The position numbers and the translations under genes are program-made. Shown in pieces: positions 1 through 8,438 of a DNA stretch of 64,000 nucleotides. This DNA comes from Nibrella saemangeumensis. Its GTDB lineage: Bacteria; Bacteroidota; Bacteroidia; Cytophagales; Spirosomataceae. The DNA is taken from NCBI RefSeq assembly GCF_039541915.1, contig NZ_BAABHD010000084.1, positions 310,001-374,000 of the forward strand, read 5' to 3'. The first letter of the stretch is position 1; every line of letters begins with the position of its first letter. The notes beneath the pieces were generated by a model. It was not told where the DNA came from. It saw nothing but the letters and a program-made list of their open reading frames with translations, and made no database searches.

Positions 1-298
1 CGTTCGGGTGTTTCGTGAAATTCTCCTTTACGCGGGGCAGTCCCCAATCAACGTCGCAGAGGGCGACCATATTATTGGCACCGTTGTTAAAGGCATTGTT
101 GGTATCGCTGAAGCCTTTACCGCCAACGCCAACGCCGGCAATATTAAGTTTATCGCTGGGGGCAATAAAACCTTTACCCAGCACATGGCGCGGGACAATA
201 AAGAAGCTGCCGGCGGCTGCCAGGGCACCGGCCTGCAGGAACTGACGGCGGGACGAAGTCGAACGGGACTCGGGTGCCGTGTTTTCTGACTCTTGCAT
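1..298 (-). CDS. Gfo/Idh/MocA-type oxidoreductase, N-terminal part (runs off the window)
   Basis: The first 99 codons are present; the 3' end lies beyond base 1. The N-terminus is a twin-arginine signal: R17-R18 in SRRQFLQ, followed by an Ala/Gly-rich hydrophobic stretch. Next comes KLNIAGVGVGGKGF, a glycine-rich NAD(P) loop at the start of a Rossmann fold, and later VALCDVD, where the acidic residue usually contacts the nucleotide ribose. This combination is typical of the secreted Gfo/Idh/MocA oxidoreductases that are abundant in Bacteroidota and act on sugars and cyclitols. The C-terminal substrate domain is not visible, so the substrate cannot be guessed. The ATG at 298 is the first in frame and directly precedes the Tat region. 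Confidence 0.8.
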   Translation of the reverse strand, partial: MQESENTAPESRSTSSRRQFLQAGALAAAGSFFIVPRHVLGKGFIAPSDKLNIAGVGVGGKGFSDTNNAFNNGANNMVALCDVDWGLPRVKENFTKHPN

Positions 299-462
299 CT
301 GAATAGTTAGGAAATATGATACAGGTATACGTTAAAAAGGAATTAGCGGCTAAGTTATACCTGAAAAACGACAAGTTTTAACCGGAATTGTAATATCTTT
401 CTGTCCACCCGTCCAAAAGGTCCCTTTAGTATATTTTCTCTGTTATTCCGTAACCCAATACT

Positions 463-1590
463 ATGCGTTTTTTTCGAAGCTTACTTTTCGTCTTTTTGGT
501 AATTAACTTTCCATCGTCAGGGGTTCAGGCTCAAAAGCTTATCAAACGGAAAACCACCGTTTCGATTGCCGGTGAGCAGTTCTATATCAATGGTCAGCCT
601 ACCTTTAAAGGTCGTACCTGGAACGGCCATACGATTGAAGGGCTGCTGCCCAACTCGCGCATGGTACAAGGCATTTTTGAGGACTACAATCCAGCGACCA
701 GGGCGAAATGGGCCTACCCGGACACAAAGAAATGGAGCGCCGACCGGAACACCGATGAATTTATAGCCGCCATGCCCGTCTGGAAACAGCACGGCCTGCT
801 AGCGTTTACCATAAACCTGCAGGGAGGTAGTCCCGAGGGGTATTCTAAAGATCAACCCTGGGAAAATTCAGCGTTTAATCCGAATGGTAGCTGGCGGCCC
901 GATTATATGAACCGGCTGAAGCGTATTCTGGATAAGGCAGACGAACTGGGAATGGTAGCTATTGTAGGCTATTTTTATTTTGGTCAGGATGAGCGGCTGA
1001 CCGATGAAGCCTCCGTAATCCGGGCGGTCGATAACGCCACTGACTGGCTGCTGGATGGTGGTTACCGGAACGTACTGGTCGAAATCAACAACGAGTGTAA
1101 TGTCCGTTACGACCATGATATTCTGAAGCCGGAGCGGGTGCATGAACTCATCCGGCGGGTAAAGGCTAAAACCAAAAATGGCCGGCGGTTACTCGTCAGC
1201 ACCAGCTACGGCGGAGGTACCATTCCCAAAGAAAACGTAGTCCGGGAGTCGGATTTTCTGCTGCTGCATGGTAATGGCGTGAAGGAACCCGAAAAGATTG
1301 TTGGTATGGTGAAGCAGACGCGGCAGGTTGCCGGTTACCGACCCATGCCCATTGTCTTTAACGAGGACGATCATTTTGATTTTGACAAGCCGGCCAACAA
1401 CTTTCTGGCCGCTACCAGTGCATACGCTTCCTGGGGGTATTTTGATTACCGGATGAAAGATGAGGGATTTGACGAGGGTTATCAGTCGGTGCCGGTAAAC
1501 TGGCAGATCAGTTCCGCTCGTAAAAAAGGCTTTTTCGACAAACTGAAGGAAATCACCGGCGGTCTGCCGCAGTTGTCGGAAAAACGGTGA
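463..1590 (+). CDS. Secreted glycosidase-like (TIM-barrel) protein of unknown substrate
   Basis: 375 aa with a signal peptide (residues 1 to about 23, cleavage near VQA-Q). The body looks like a clan GH-A (beta/alpha)8 glycosidase: LVEINNEC puts an Asn-Glu pair (N210-E211) at the end of a predicted strand 4, and PIVFNEDDHFD supplies a second candidate Glu (E301) near strand 7. These match the acid/base and nucleophile positions of GH5-like enzymes. I do not recognise an exact family, and many Bacteroidota relatives are annotated only as hypothetical. The gene stands alone, followed 36 bases later by a small ORF, with no polysaccharide-utilisation partner beside it. The enzymatic role is inference from the spacing of the two Glu motifs. 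Confidence 0.7.
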   Translation: MRFFRSLLFVFLVINFPSSGVQAQKLIKRKTTVSIAGEQFYINGQPTFKGRTWNGHTIEGLLPNSRMVQGIFEDYNPATRAKWAYPDTKKWSADRNTDEFIAAMPVWKQHGLLAFTINLQGGSPEGYSKDQPWENSAFNPNGSWRPDYMNRLKRILDKADELGMVAIVGYFYFGQDERLTDEASVIRAVDNATDWLLDGGYRNVLVEINNECNVRYDHDILKPERVHELIRRVKAKTKNGRRLLVSTSYGGGTIPKENVVRESDFLLLHGNGVKEPEKIVGMVKQTRQVAGYRPMPIVFNEDDHFDFDKPANNFLAATSAYASWGYFDYRMKDEGFDEGYQSVPVNWQISSARKKGFFDKLKEITGGLPQLSEKR

Positions 1591-1626
1591 ACCCAGACGC
1601 CCCTTACGATTGTTTTGAAAATACCT

Positions 1627-1881
1627 ATGAACACGGACCAGACAACCCGCTACAGCCGGAGCTTACCCGAACTGCGCTTTTCGCTCAACCTGCTCTACGT
1701 TGGACGGTTACTGCTGGGTATGTCAGTCGCTTCGTCGCTGGACGACAATCACCTGGAAGAAATTGATGAACGCATTGAAGAGGTAACCGACGAGCTGGTG
1801 GTGACCGAACTGCTGCACGAAGCGGCCGTTCTGGCCGGCGATGTGCTGCCGGAAACTCCGCCTACTGAACGATTTAACTGA
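1627..1881 (+). CDS. Small acidic hypothetical protein
   Basis: 84 aa, starting at ATG 1627; an in-frame TTG at 1615 would add four residues but is less likely. The N-terminal half has a moderately hydrophobic stretch (LRFSLNLLYVGRLLLGM). The C-terminal half is strongly acidic (HLEEIDERIEEVTDEL) and probably helical. No family is recognised. It follows the glycosidase-like gene closely and could be co-transcribed with it. The long hairpin at 1926-1980 lies just downstream. Confidence 0.5.
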   Translation: MNTDQTTRYSRSLPELRFSLNLLYVGRLLLGMSVASSLDDNHLEEIDERIEEVTDELVVTELLHEAAVLAGDVLPETPPTERFN

Positions 1882-1925
1882 TATTCGGGCGAGCCAGCAA
1901 TTGGGCCCGGTCAAAAACGAAATAC

Positions 1926-1980
1926 CTTCATCAACAACAGAAATGCCCCGGTCAGCGGGGCATTTCTGTTGTTGATGAAG
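1926..1980. terminator. 25-bp perfect inverted repeat between convergent genes
   Basis: Left arm 1926-1950 and right arm 1956-1980 are exact reverse complements around a 5-base loop (GTCAG). The repeat lies between a + gene ending at 1881 and a - gene ending at 1992. A bidirectional transcription terminator is the simplest reading. The stem is unusually long and has no strong T-tract on either side. Confidence 0.75.
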
Positions 1981-1991
1981 TAAACAGCATT

Positions 1992-3584
1992 CTACGCAAA
2001 CTCAGGTTCGGCCGGTACTGGCTGTTGCTTCAATAATTCTTTGGCGACAATGTATCCAGAGCCGCCGTTTACGCCATGCCCGGTCCAGGTAGCCGCTCCC
2101 AGCATATACACGTTCGGGATGGCGGTCTGGTGGCTGGGCTGACCCGGTAGTGGCCGGTACACATAACTCTGGCCCAGATCGTGGGCTCCGCCGTACGGGT
2201 CACCGGGACCGAGGTTCGGGCTGAACTTAGCCAGTTCGGCGGGGCTGATAATGTGCCGGGCCAGCAGGGCGCTCTTTACATTCGGGACATGCTTCTCCAC
2301 GATCGAGAGGATCCGGTCGGCAAACTTCTCCTTCAACATCTCGTTCCAGAGTCCTTTGCCTGGTTTTAGTTTACCGGCGGCATCACCCTTGGGCTGGCAG
2401 GGTACCTCCAGCACCTGCACCCGCATAACGGCTTTGCCTTCGGGGGCGCGGGTTGGATCCAGATTAGATGCGCAATCCACTGTGAATGTTGGATCGGTCG
2501 GCAGGAGCCCGGCCATAGCCTGGGCGGTTGCCAGGGCGCAGTTGTCCAAACCGCTCGACAGGTGCGGCTGACCAATGCGGTTGAATCGCTCATCGCGCCA
2601 GCAGGGTGGCTCGCTCAGCGCCAGGCTGATCTGCACACAGCCCCGGCCGTAGCGGTAGCGTGATGCCTGTTTGGTGAGCACCCCATCGACGGGTGTTTCA
2701 GAGAGTAGTTTCAGGTATAGCTGGTCGGGGTTCACAGAGGCAATTACTCCCTTTTTAGCCTCCCACTGTTCGCCGTTTGTTGCGCGGATGCCCACCGCTT
2801 TTCCGTTTTTGACGAGAATCTGATCAACAAGGGTGTCACATTGAATGGCACCGCCGTAGTCGGTCACCAGCGTGGCCAGAGATTTTGCCAGCATTTCGCT
2901 GCCGCCTTTAGGGACGGCCATGCCACCGCCCATCAGGGCCAGCATGACCAGCGGTACCCAAACACCACTACCGATTTCGTCGGGCGTACGGCCGAGGTGC
3001 ATCACCCACGGAGCCAGCATGGCCTTCATGGCTTCTGACCGGAACGGGCTGACCACCTGCCGGGCGGTCCCAAACGCGAAGTAACTGAAGGCCGGATCGC
3101 TTAATAAAGTAGCCAGGGTCTGTTTTGCTTCCGGTGATGCCATACTTTGGCCGAAGAGGCTGAAAACTGGACCTGCGTAGGGGGTAAAGGTGTTCAGCAG
3201 GTCGCCTAAAACGGTCCCGTCGCCGGGATGCAGTCGTTCGGCTTCGGCAATCAGGGCTTCCGGTGACCGGGAGAATACGGCTGTTGTGCCGTCGGGCATT
3301 GATACACCGGTGGGCAGGTCGGTATTTAAGTAGTGAAGGCCCCGCTTACCAAGTTCTTCACCTAATTCGGCAAAGGCGGCACTAGTAGTAAACAGCGGAT
3401 GCGCGGCTGAATAGGTATCGTGGATAAAGCCGGGAAGCGTAAGTTCTTCGGTGCGGACCAGGCCGCCGGCGCGGTCGTTTTTCTCCAGCAGCAGCACGCT
3501 GTGGCCGGCTTTTACAAGATAGGCTGCGGCAATAAGGGCGTTGTGCCCGCTACCGATAAAAAGGTAATCGTAGCTGGTTTTCAT
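1992..3584 (-). CDS. FAD-dependent oxidoreductase, phytoene-desaturase-like (PYROXD2 type)
   Basis: 530 aa from ATG 3584 (MKTSYDYLFIGSGHN). A 26-codon upstream extension is possible but has no signal peptide and would begin before the obvious Rossmann strand. GSGHNALIAAAYLVKAG is the ADP-binding beta-alpha-beta unit (G11, G13), with LLEKNDRAGG closing it. VYMLGAATWTGHGVNGGSGY near the C-terminus is the second FAD-contacting segment seen in CrtI-like flavoenzymes. Length and C-terminal motif fit the broad 'NAD(P)/FAD-dependent oxidoreductase' group related to PYROXD2 rather than a true carotenoid desaturase. No crtB or other carotenoid gene is nearby, so a pigment role is not supported here. 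Confidence 0.85.
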   Translation of the reverse strand: MKTSYDYLFIGSGHNALIAAAYLVKAGHSVLLLEKNDRAGGLVRTEELTLPGFIHDTYSAAHPLFTTSAAFAELGEELGKRGLHYLNTDLPTGVSMPDGTTAVFSRSPEALIAEAERLHPGDGTVLGDLLNTFTPYAGPVFSLFGQSMASPEAKQTLATLLSDPAFSYFAFGTARQVVSPFRSEAMKAMLAPWVMHLGRTPDEIGSGVWVPLVMLALMGGGMAVPKGGSEMLAKSLATLVTDYGGAIQCDTLVDQILVKNGKAVGIRATNGEQWEAKKGVIASVNPDQLYLKLLSETPVDGVLTKQASRYRYGRGCVQISLALSEPPCWRDERFNRIGQPHLSSGLDNCALATAQAMAGLLPTDPTFTVDCASNLDPTRAPEGKAVMRVQVLEVPCQPKGDAAGKLKPGKGLWNEMLKEKFADRILSIVEKHVPNVKSALLARHIISPAELAKFSPNLGPGDPYGGAHDLGQSYVYRPLPGQPSHQTAIPNVYMLGAATWTGHGVNGGSGYIVAKELLKQQPVPAEPEFA

Positions 3585-3817
3585 AGGGTTATACGGAAGA
3601 ATAGAATAGATAGGTTTTTGCTTATGCCTGGAATAGTAAACAAATATTGTCACCCTGCCCAAAATGGTAGCAACCCTTACACACGAATGTGAGAAATGGT
3701 TGATTGAACCGTATAAAATAGAGCCTGAACCGGTATAGGGGGGCCTTATCTTTCTTTAGAAGATAGCCTGGGATGCTTTGCCGGGAAACGAGTTTACTGA
3801 CAAACGCTGTGCTTACT

Positions 3818-4285
3818 ATGGAAAAAACGCTGACACTTCAGGTGAACGGTAAGAAACATACCGTCACCGTTGATCCGGCTACGCCGTTGCTGTATGTGCT
3901 GCGCAACCAGTTGCAACTGAACGGACCCAAATACGGTTGCGCCCTCCACCAGTGTGGCTCCTGTATGGTGTTGCTGAATGGTAAGGCCAATCCCAGTTGT
4001 CAGATCCCGGTCGACGCGGTTACGACTCTTTCCATTACCACACTTGAGGGGCTGATTCGACCGGACGGTAGCCTGCACCCGGTACAGCAGGCGTTTGTCG
4101 ACCAACAGGCGGCCCAGTGCGGGTACTGTCTCAACGGTATGGTCATCTCGGCGGTGTCGCTGTTGCAGGAAACCAAAAAGCCCGATGATACCGCCATTCG
4201 GGAGGGGATGCAGCGGGTACTGTGCCGATGTGGATCGCAGGCCCGTGTGATGCGGGCTATCAAACAGGCCGCCCAACACTCGTAA
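3818..4285 (+). CDS. [2Fe-2S] small subunit of a molybdenum hydroxylase (IorA-like)
   Basis: 155 aa from ATG 3818. Two iron-sulphur clusters are fully represented. The plant-ferredoxin-type cluster uses C41, C46, C49 and C61 (CxxxxCxxC, then C). The helical-domain cluster uses C101 and C104 (CGYC) plus C136 and C138 (CRC). This is the standard arrangement of the electron-transfer subunit of xanthine-dehydrogenase-family enzymes. The protein has no export signal of its own. It lies 21 bases upstream of the large subunit, so the two form an operon. No FAD subunit is present, which points to the two-component isoquinoline 1-oxidoreductase or aldehyde dehydrogenase type. The substrate is unknown. 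A promoter -7-like TATCTTTC is at 3747-3754. Confidence 0.93.
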   Translation: MEKTLTLQVNGKKHTVTVDPATPLLYVLRNQLQLNGPKYGCALHQCGSCMVLLNGKANPSCQIPVDAVTTLSITTLEGLIRPDGSLHPVQQAFVDQQAAQCGYCLNGMVISAVSLLQETKKPDDTAIREGMQRVLCRCGSQARVMRAIKQAAQHS

Positions 4286-4306
4286 CAGCCCTAATCAACT
4301 ATCGCC

Positions 4307-6508
4307 ATGAAAAAATCTTCATTAGCGGGTGCGGTATCGCGCCGGAAATTTCTGAAGGGAGCCGGCTGTCTGACGGTTGCTTTTTCAATGACCGATACCT
4401 GGGCGGCCGTCGGGGAGGTAGTAGCGAACGACCGGTTGCCCGATAGTCTGCGTCGTCACCCCAGGGTAAGTGCCTGGCTGGAAGTGCTGGCCGACGGACG
4501 GGTACGGGTGTTTACCGGTAAAACAGAATTGGGGCAGGGCATCCGCACCGCTATCGCTCAGGTAGCTGCTGAAGAACTGGATCTGCCCATGGAGCGTGTT
4601 GAGCTGGTCCTGGCCGATACCGGCCGGACGCCCGATGAACGCTATACCGCCGGAAGCGCGTCTATTGAAAGCAGCGCCATGTCGGTGCGCTACGCGGCTG
4701 CGGCCGCCCGGCAGCTACTGCTCGAACGGGCTGCTCAGAAACTTGGCCGGCCCGTTGCCCAGCTCCAACTGGAAAACGGAGTAGTAAGCACCGCTGGCGG
4801 AAAAAAACTGACGCTGGCGGACATTCTGGACGGTAAGCAGATTGAGGATGAAGTTCGCCTGCCAATTACCCTCAAGCCTAAGCATACGTATCGGCTGGTG
4901 CGTAAGGAAGTACCCCGGTCGGATATTGGCCGCATGGTACGGGGAGAGCAAGTGCATATCCATGACCTGCGCTTGCCGGGAATGGTACACGCCAGGGTAA
5001 TACGACCCGGCAGTTATCAGGCCCGGTTGAAAAAACTCGATGAGGCAGCGCTGCGCCAAGCCGTGCCCGGTATCCTTAAAACGGTGGTAGACGGCAACTT
5101 TATCGGGGTTATTGCCGCTGATGAATATGCCGCAATAAAGGGCCAGACGTACCTATATCAACATGCGGAGTGGTCGGTACCCGATACGCTGCCGGCGGGC
5201 AAGTCGCTGGCGTACCATATTAAGGAATTGCCGGCCAAAACTGAGCGGGTAGCCGAAAAGGGTATCATCCCGTCCGGTTCGGGAGCGGTTATCAAAGCGA
5301 GTTATTTCAAGCCGTACCTGATGCACGGTTCCATCGGCCCGTCCTGCGCCATAGCCCTGTTCGAAGGAGGTAACCTGCAGATCTGGACGCACAGCCAGGG
5401 TGTATTTCCGCTGCGGGATGCCTTGCAGAAGTGGCTGAAGTTATCCGCCGAACAGGTACACGTAACGGCCGTGCCCGGTTCGGGCTGCTACGGTCATAAC
5501 GGAGCCGATGATGTAGCGGCCGATGCCGCCCTGCTGGCAATGGCGTATCCGGGTAAGCCGGTGCGGCTGCAATGGTCGCGGGAGGAAGAACACGCCTGGG
5601 AGCCCTACGGCAGCGCCATGCTGATGGAACTGGAAGCGGGGCTGGACAATGCCGGTAAAATTTCACACTGGAAGCTGGACCTCTGGTCGGACACCCACAG
5701 CAACCGCCCCGGTGGCGACCCCTCGAAGCTGCTGCCGGCCTGGCATCGAAAAGAACCGCTGACGCTGAAAACATCGGGCTTCAGCGGTGGTACCGCCCGT
5801 AACTCGGAGCCCTATTATACCATTCCGAATCTACAGATTGATACGCACTCGATTGCCGGGCCGCTGCGGGTATCGGCGCTGCGTAGTCTGGGGGCTTATG
5901 GGAATGTCTTTGCCATTGAGTCGTTCATGGACGAACTGGCCGAGAAAGCCGAAAAGGATCCAATGGCTTTTCGGCTGATGCACCTGTCGGACCAGCGGGC
6001 CATTACCGTTTTGACCAAACTTCAGGAACTATTGGCTGCTCAGAAAGTGAGCTCAGGTGAAGGGATCGGGATAAGTTTTGCCCGCTACAAAAACACATCG
6101 GCCTACTGTGCGGTGGCCGCCAAGGTAGCGGTGAACGCAAAAGAGGGGTCCGTTCAGATGCAGCAGTTGTGGGCGGTGGTCGATGCCGGTGAGGTCATTA
6201 ACCTGGATGGCCTCAAAAATCAGATTGAAGGCGGTATGATCCAGTCGGCGAGCTGGACACTGAAAGAAGAGGTGCAGTTTGACGCCCGGCACGTAACCAG
6301 CCGCGACTGGGTGTCGTATCCGATCGTTCGGTTTAGCGACGTACCGGCGGTGGCGGTTACCGTTGTCGACCGCCCGACGGAACCGCCTTTGGGAGCCGGA
6401 GAGGCCGCTCAGGGACCAACAGCAGCCGCCATCGTCAACGCGGTATACCGTGCCTGCGGCAAGCGGGTTCGGCATTTGCCTGTCCGGCCCGATAAGGTTG
6501 CTGGTTGA
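4307..6508 (+). CDS. Molybdopterin-binding large subunit of a molybdenum hydroxylase (IorB-like), Tat signal
   Basis: 733 aa. The N-terminus carries R12-R13 in SRRKFLK followed by a hydrophobic segment, so the folded cofactor-loaded enzyme is predicted to be exported by Tat, with the small subunit carried along. The region around TGKTELGQGIRTAIAQVAAE and the segment GSGCYGHNGADDVAADA are characteristic of the molybdopterin cytosine dinucleotide domain. PPLGAGEAAQGP near the C-terminus holds the catalytic Glu (E699) that deprotonates the Mo-OH. The family oxidises N-heterocycles or aldehydes with water as oxygen donor and passes electrons to a cytochrome or quinone. No cytochrome c or XdhC-type chaperone gene is adjacent. 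The natural substrate cannot be told from sequence. Confidence 0.9.
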   Translation: MKKSSLAGAVSRRKFLKGAGCLTVAFSMTDTWAAVGEVVANDRLPDSLRRHPRVSAWLEVLADGRVRVFTGKTELGQGIRTAIAQVAAEELDLPMERVELVLADTGRTPDERYTAGSASIESSAMSVRYAAAAARQLLLERAAQKLGRPVAQLQLENGVVSTAGGKKLTLADILDGKQIEDEVRLPITLKPKHTYRLVRKEVPRSDIGRMVRGEQVHIHDLRLPGMVHARVIRPGSYQARLKKLDEAALRQAVPGILKTVVDGNFIGVIAADEYAAIKGQTYLYQHAEWSVPDTLPAGKSLAYHIKELPAKTERVAEKGIIPSGSGAVIKASYFKPYLMHGSIGPSCAIALFEGGNLQIWTHSQGVFPLRDALQKWLKLSAEQVHVTAVPGSGCYGHNGADDVAADAALLAMAYPGKPVRLQWSREEEHAWEPYGSAMLMELEAGLDNAGKISHWKLDLWSDTHSNRPGGDPSKLLPAWHRKEPLTLKTSGFSGGTARNSEPYYTIPNLQIDTHSIAGPLRVSALRSLGAYGNVFAIESFMDELAEKAEKDPMAFRLMHLSDQRAITVLTKLQELLAAQKVSSGEGIGISFARYKNTSAYCAVAAKVAVNAKEGSVQMQQLWAVVDAGEVINLDGLKNQIEGGMIQSASWTLKEEVQFDARHVTSRDWVSYPIVRFSDVPAVAVTVVDRPTEPPLGAGEAAQGPTAAAIVNAVYRACGKRVRHLPVRPDKVAG

Positions 6509-6591
6509 GTGGTCAACTGATTGAGGTTGCGTTAAACCCTAGCCGTTGTTTTTTGTCAAAGAGGGCAAAACACCATTAGCTTCTTTTGACA

Positions 6592-7047
6592 ATGAGAAAG
6601 ATTGGATTGATGCTGGTAGCAATAGCTACCCTGGCCGTCGGCTGCAACTCCCAGCGGCCGTATACCGGAGCGCGCACCGGAAGCACTGACCGGTACGACG
6701 AACGCTACGACAACCGCCGGAACGACGGCCGCCGTGACGACGGCCTCACCATGCGCGATACCCGCCTGGAGCGACAACTGAGACGCTACGAGAACGAACT
6801 GAACCTGACGAACCGGCAAAAGCGGGAACTAGACAATATCGTTCAGAAATACGAGCGCCGGGGGCTGAACCGCGACGAGCAGACCTACCGCGAAGCGTAC
6901 CGCCGACTGCAACAACAGAAACGGCAGGAACTGCTGTCGGTACTGACTTCCCGGCAGCGCGATACCCTACGCCGGCTTGAAGAGCGTAACCGGGACTACC
7001 GTGACCGGGATTACCGCGATCGGGACTACCGCCGAAACCGGAGCTAA
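6592..7047 (+). CDS. Spy/CpxP-like (LTxxQ) periplasmic lipoprotein
   Basis: 151 aa from ATG 6592. The signal peptide ends in a lipobox (LAVGC, C18), so this should be a lipoprotein. The mature part is extremely Arg-rich. It contains two LTxxQ-type motifs (LTNRQ 72-76 and LTSRQ 118-122) inside long amphipathic helices, the pattern of the Spy/CpxP/CnrX fold. Members of that fold act as periplasmic chaperones or stress sensors. The C-terminus ends in tandem DYRDR units. It is monocistronic, with a strong terminator right after it. Exact function is inference. Confidence 0.7.
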   Translation: MRKIGLMLVAIATLAVGCNSQRPYTGARTGSTDRYDERYDNRRNDGRRDDGLTMRDTRLERQLRRYENELNLTNRQKRELDNIVQKYERRGLNRDEQTYREAYRRLQQQKRQELLSVLTSRQRDTLRRLEERNRDYRDRDYRDRDYRRNRS

Positions 7048-7056
7048 ACCTGAGGC

Positions 7057-7098
7057 ACAGAAGCCCCGCCATGTTACTGGCGGGGCTTCTGTTTTCTT
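7057..7098 (+). terminator. Intrinsic terminator of the LTxxQ lipoprotein gene
   Basis: Perfect 14-bp GC-rich stem (7057-7070 with 7079-7092) around an 8-base loop, followed directly by TTTTCTTATT. It begins 10 bases after the stop codon. Confidence 0.9.
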
Positions 7099-7306
7099 AT
7101 TGAAACCGGTCGTTCATCTGCCTGAACGTTTCGTCCGGTTCATCGCGCGTCGCCCGCATGTTCCGGGCGGGAGGTGCTATAGCCGATTTCTTTCTCTCCG
7201 CCTGTAATGAGTCTGTTGAGGGTATATAGCCAAACCTTAGAAAAGTGACCTTAAAACACAACGGCTAAGGCATTTATCGCAGAATAAAAATAATTTTTCT
7301 TGATTA

Positions 7307-7337
7307 TTTGTTATTTAATCGATTAAGCTTACATTTG
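7307..7337 (+). promoter_or_regulatory. Promoter of the lacI-type regulator gene
   Basis: TTTG at 7307-7310 and TACATTTG at 7330-7337, separated by exactly 19 bases, match the Bacteroidota primary-sigma consensus (TTTG, N19, TAnnTTTG). Transcription should begin near 7344, giving a leader of about 40 bases before ATG 7385. The rest of the 337-base gap between 7048 and 7384 holds only the terminator at 7057-7098 and AT-rich sequence. Confidence 0.75.
7315..7326. promoter_or_regulatory. Candidate LacI-family operator (O1)
   Basis: TTAATCGATTAA is a perfect 12-bp palindrome with the central CG typical of LacI-family operators. It lies entirely between the -33 and -7 elements of the regulator's own promoter, where bound repressor would block RNA polymerase. 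A near copy is at 8439-8450. Confidence 0.65.
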
Positions 7338-7384
7338 ATTAGACACAGGAGCCAAAGAGTAAGGGCTGCTAACCGTAACAGATC

Positions 7385-8419
7385 ATGGGAAAGAAGAATT
7401 TGTCCTTGAAGGATATTGCCGAGAAGGCACAGGTATCGACTGCCCTGGTCTCGTACGTATTAAACGGTAAGGAAAAAGAAACCAGAGTAGGGCAGGAGAT
7501 CGCCGAAAAAATCCGGCAGATTGCTAAAGATTTCAATTACCAGCCCAACTACCTGGCCAAAAGTTTACGAAGCGGAAAAACATACACGATTGGGTTAATC
7601 ATAGCCGATATATCAAACCCATTTTTTGCCAACATTGCCCGGATTGTTGAAGACGAAGCAAAAAAGAATGGCTATACGGTTATCATCGGCAGTTCCGACG
7701 AAAATGCGGCCAAGTCGCGGGACCTGATCGATGTCTTTGTCAATCGAAAAGTAGACGGGTTTATCATCGTTTCCTCGGAGGATACGGAAGAACAGGTGCA
7801 GGACCTGATGGACAAGAACATTCCGTTTGTGCTGCTGGACCGGCACTTTCCTGAACTGCCCACCGATTATGTATCCTTAAATAACTATAAGGCGGCCTAC
7901 GAAGCCGCAACGCATTTGCTTGAAGGGGGGTATTTAAAAATCGGCTTCATCGGCTATAAATCCCGGCTCTTCCACATGAAGGAGCGTATCCGGGGCTACC
8001 AGGAAGCCCTGCAGAATCACCAGATTGCGGCTGAGCCCGAATGGCTGCTGGAGGTTGAATTCAATACACTGGAAGAAATCAGGACGGGGATCGATAATAT
8101 GCTGGAGGCCCGCCACCGGGTAAACGCCCTGATATTTGGAACGTACCGATTAGCCATTAGCGGCTTAAAATACATAAATGAGCTGGGGTTGAAGGTGCCG
8201 GATGATCTGGCCATTGTCAGTTTCGGGCAGGCCGAAGCGTTTGACCTCTATTACTGCCCGATCACGTACGTCCACCAGCCGATGGCAGATCTGGGAAAAA
8301 CGGCGGTGGAGGTGCTGGTGAAGAAACTGAAGGGGGAAGAAGGGGAAAAAAAGCAGGTGATGATGGAAGCAGAGATTATTACCCGAAGCTCGTCTAAAGC
8401 AAAAGCAGCAGTAGACTGA
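7385..8419 (+). CDS. LacI-family transcriptional regulator of the sugar-acid cluster
   Basis: 344 aa. The N-terminal helix-turn-helix spans about residues 6-27 (SLKDIAEKAQVSTALVSYVL). The hinge region (NYQPNYLAKSLRSG, 52-64) precedes a periplasmic-binding-protein-type sensor domain beginning with TIGLIIADISNPFF. The family usually represses catabolic genes until a sugar or sugar-acid ligand binds. It is the first gene of the cluster and the next gene starts 56 bases later on the same strand. A palindrome in its own promoter suggests autoregulation, and a near-identical site precedes the next gene. The inducer is probably an intermediate of the pathway, but that is inference. Confidence 0.93.
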   Translation: MGKKNLSLKDIAEKAQVSTALVSYVLNGKEKETRVGQEIAEKIRQIAKDFNYQPNYLAKSLRSGKTYTIGLIIADISNPFFANIARIVEDEAKKNGYTVIIGSSDENAAKSRDLIDVFVNRKVDGFIIVSSEDTEEQVQDLMDKNIPFVLLDRHFPELPTDYVSLNNYKAAYEAATHLLEGGYLKIGFIGYKSRLFHMKERIRGYQEALQNHQIAAEPEWLLEVEFNTLEEIRTGIDNMLEARHRVNALIFGTYRLAISGLKYINELGLKVPDDLAIVSFGQAEAFDLYYCPITYVHQPMADLGKTAVEVLVKKLKGEEGEKKQVMMEAEIITRSSSKAKAAVD

Positions 8420-8438
8420 TCTATTTTTTTATAAAAGC

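Noticed and set aside
1992..3584. Carotenoid (crtI) pathway gene
   Set aside because: The motifs fit the broader PYROXD2-like FAD oxidoreductases, and no phytoene synthase or other carotenoid gene is present.
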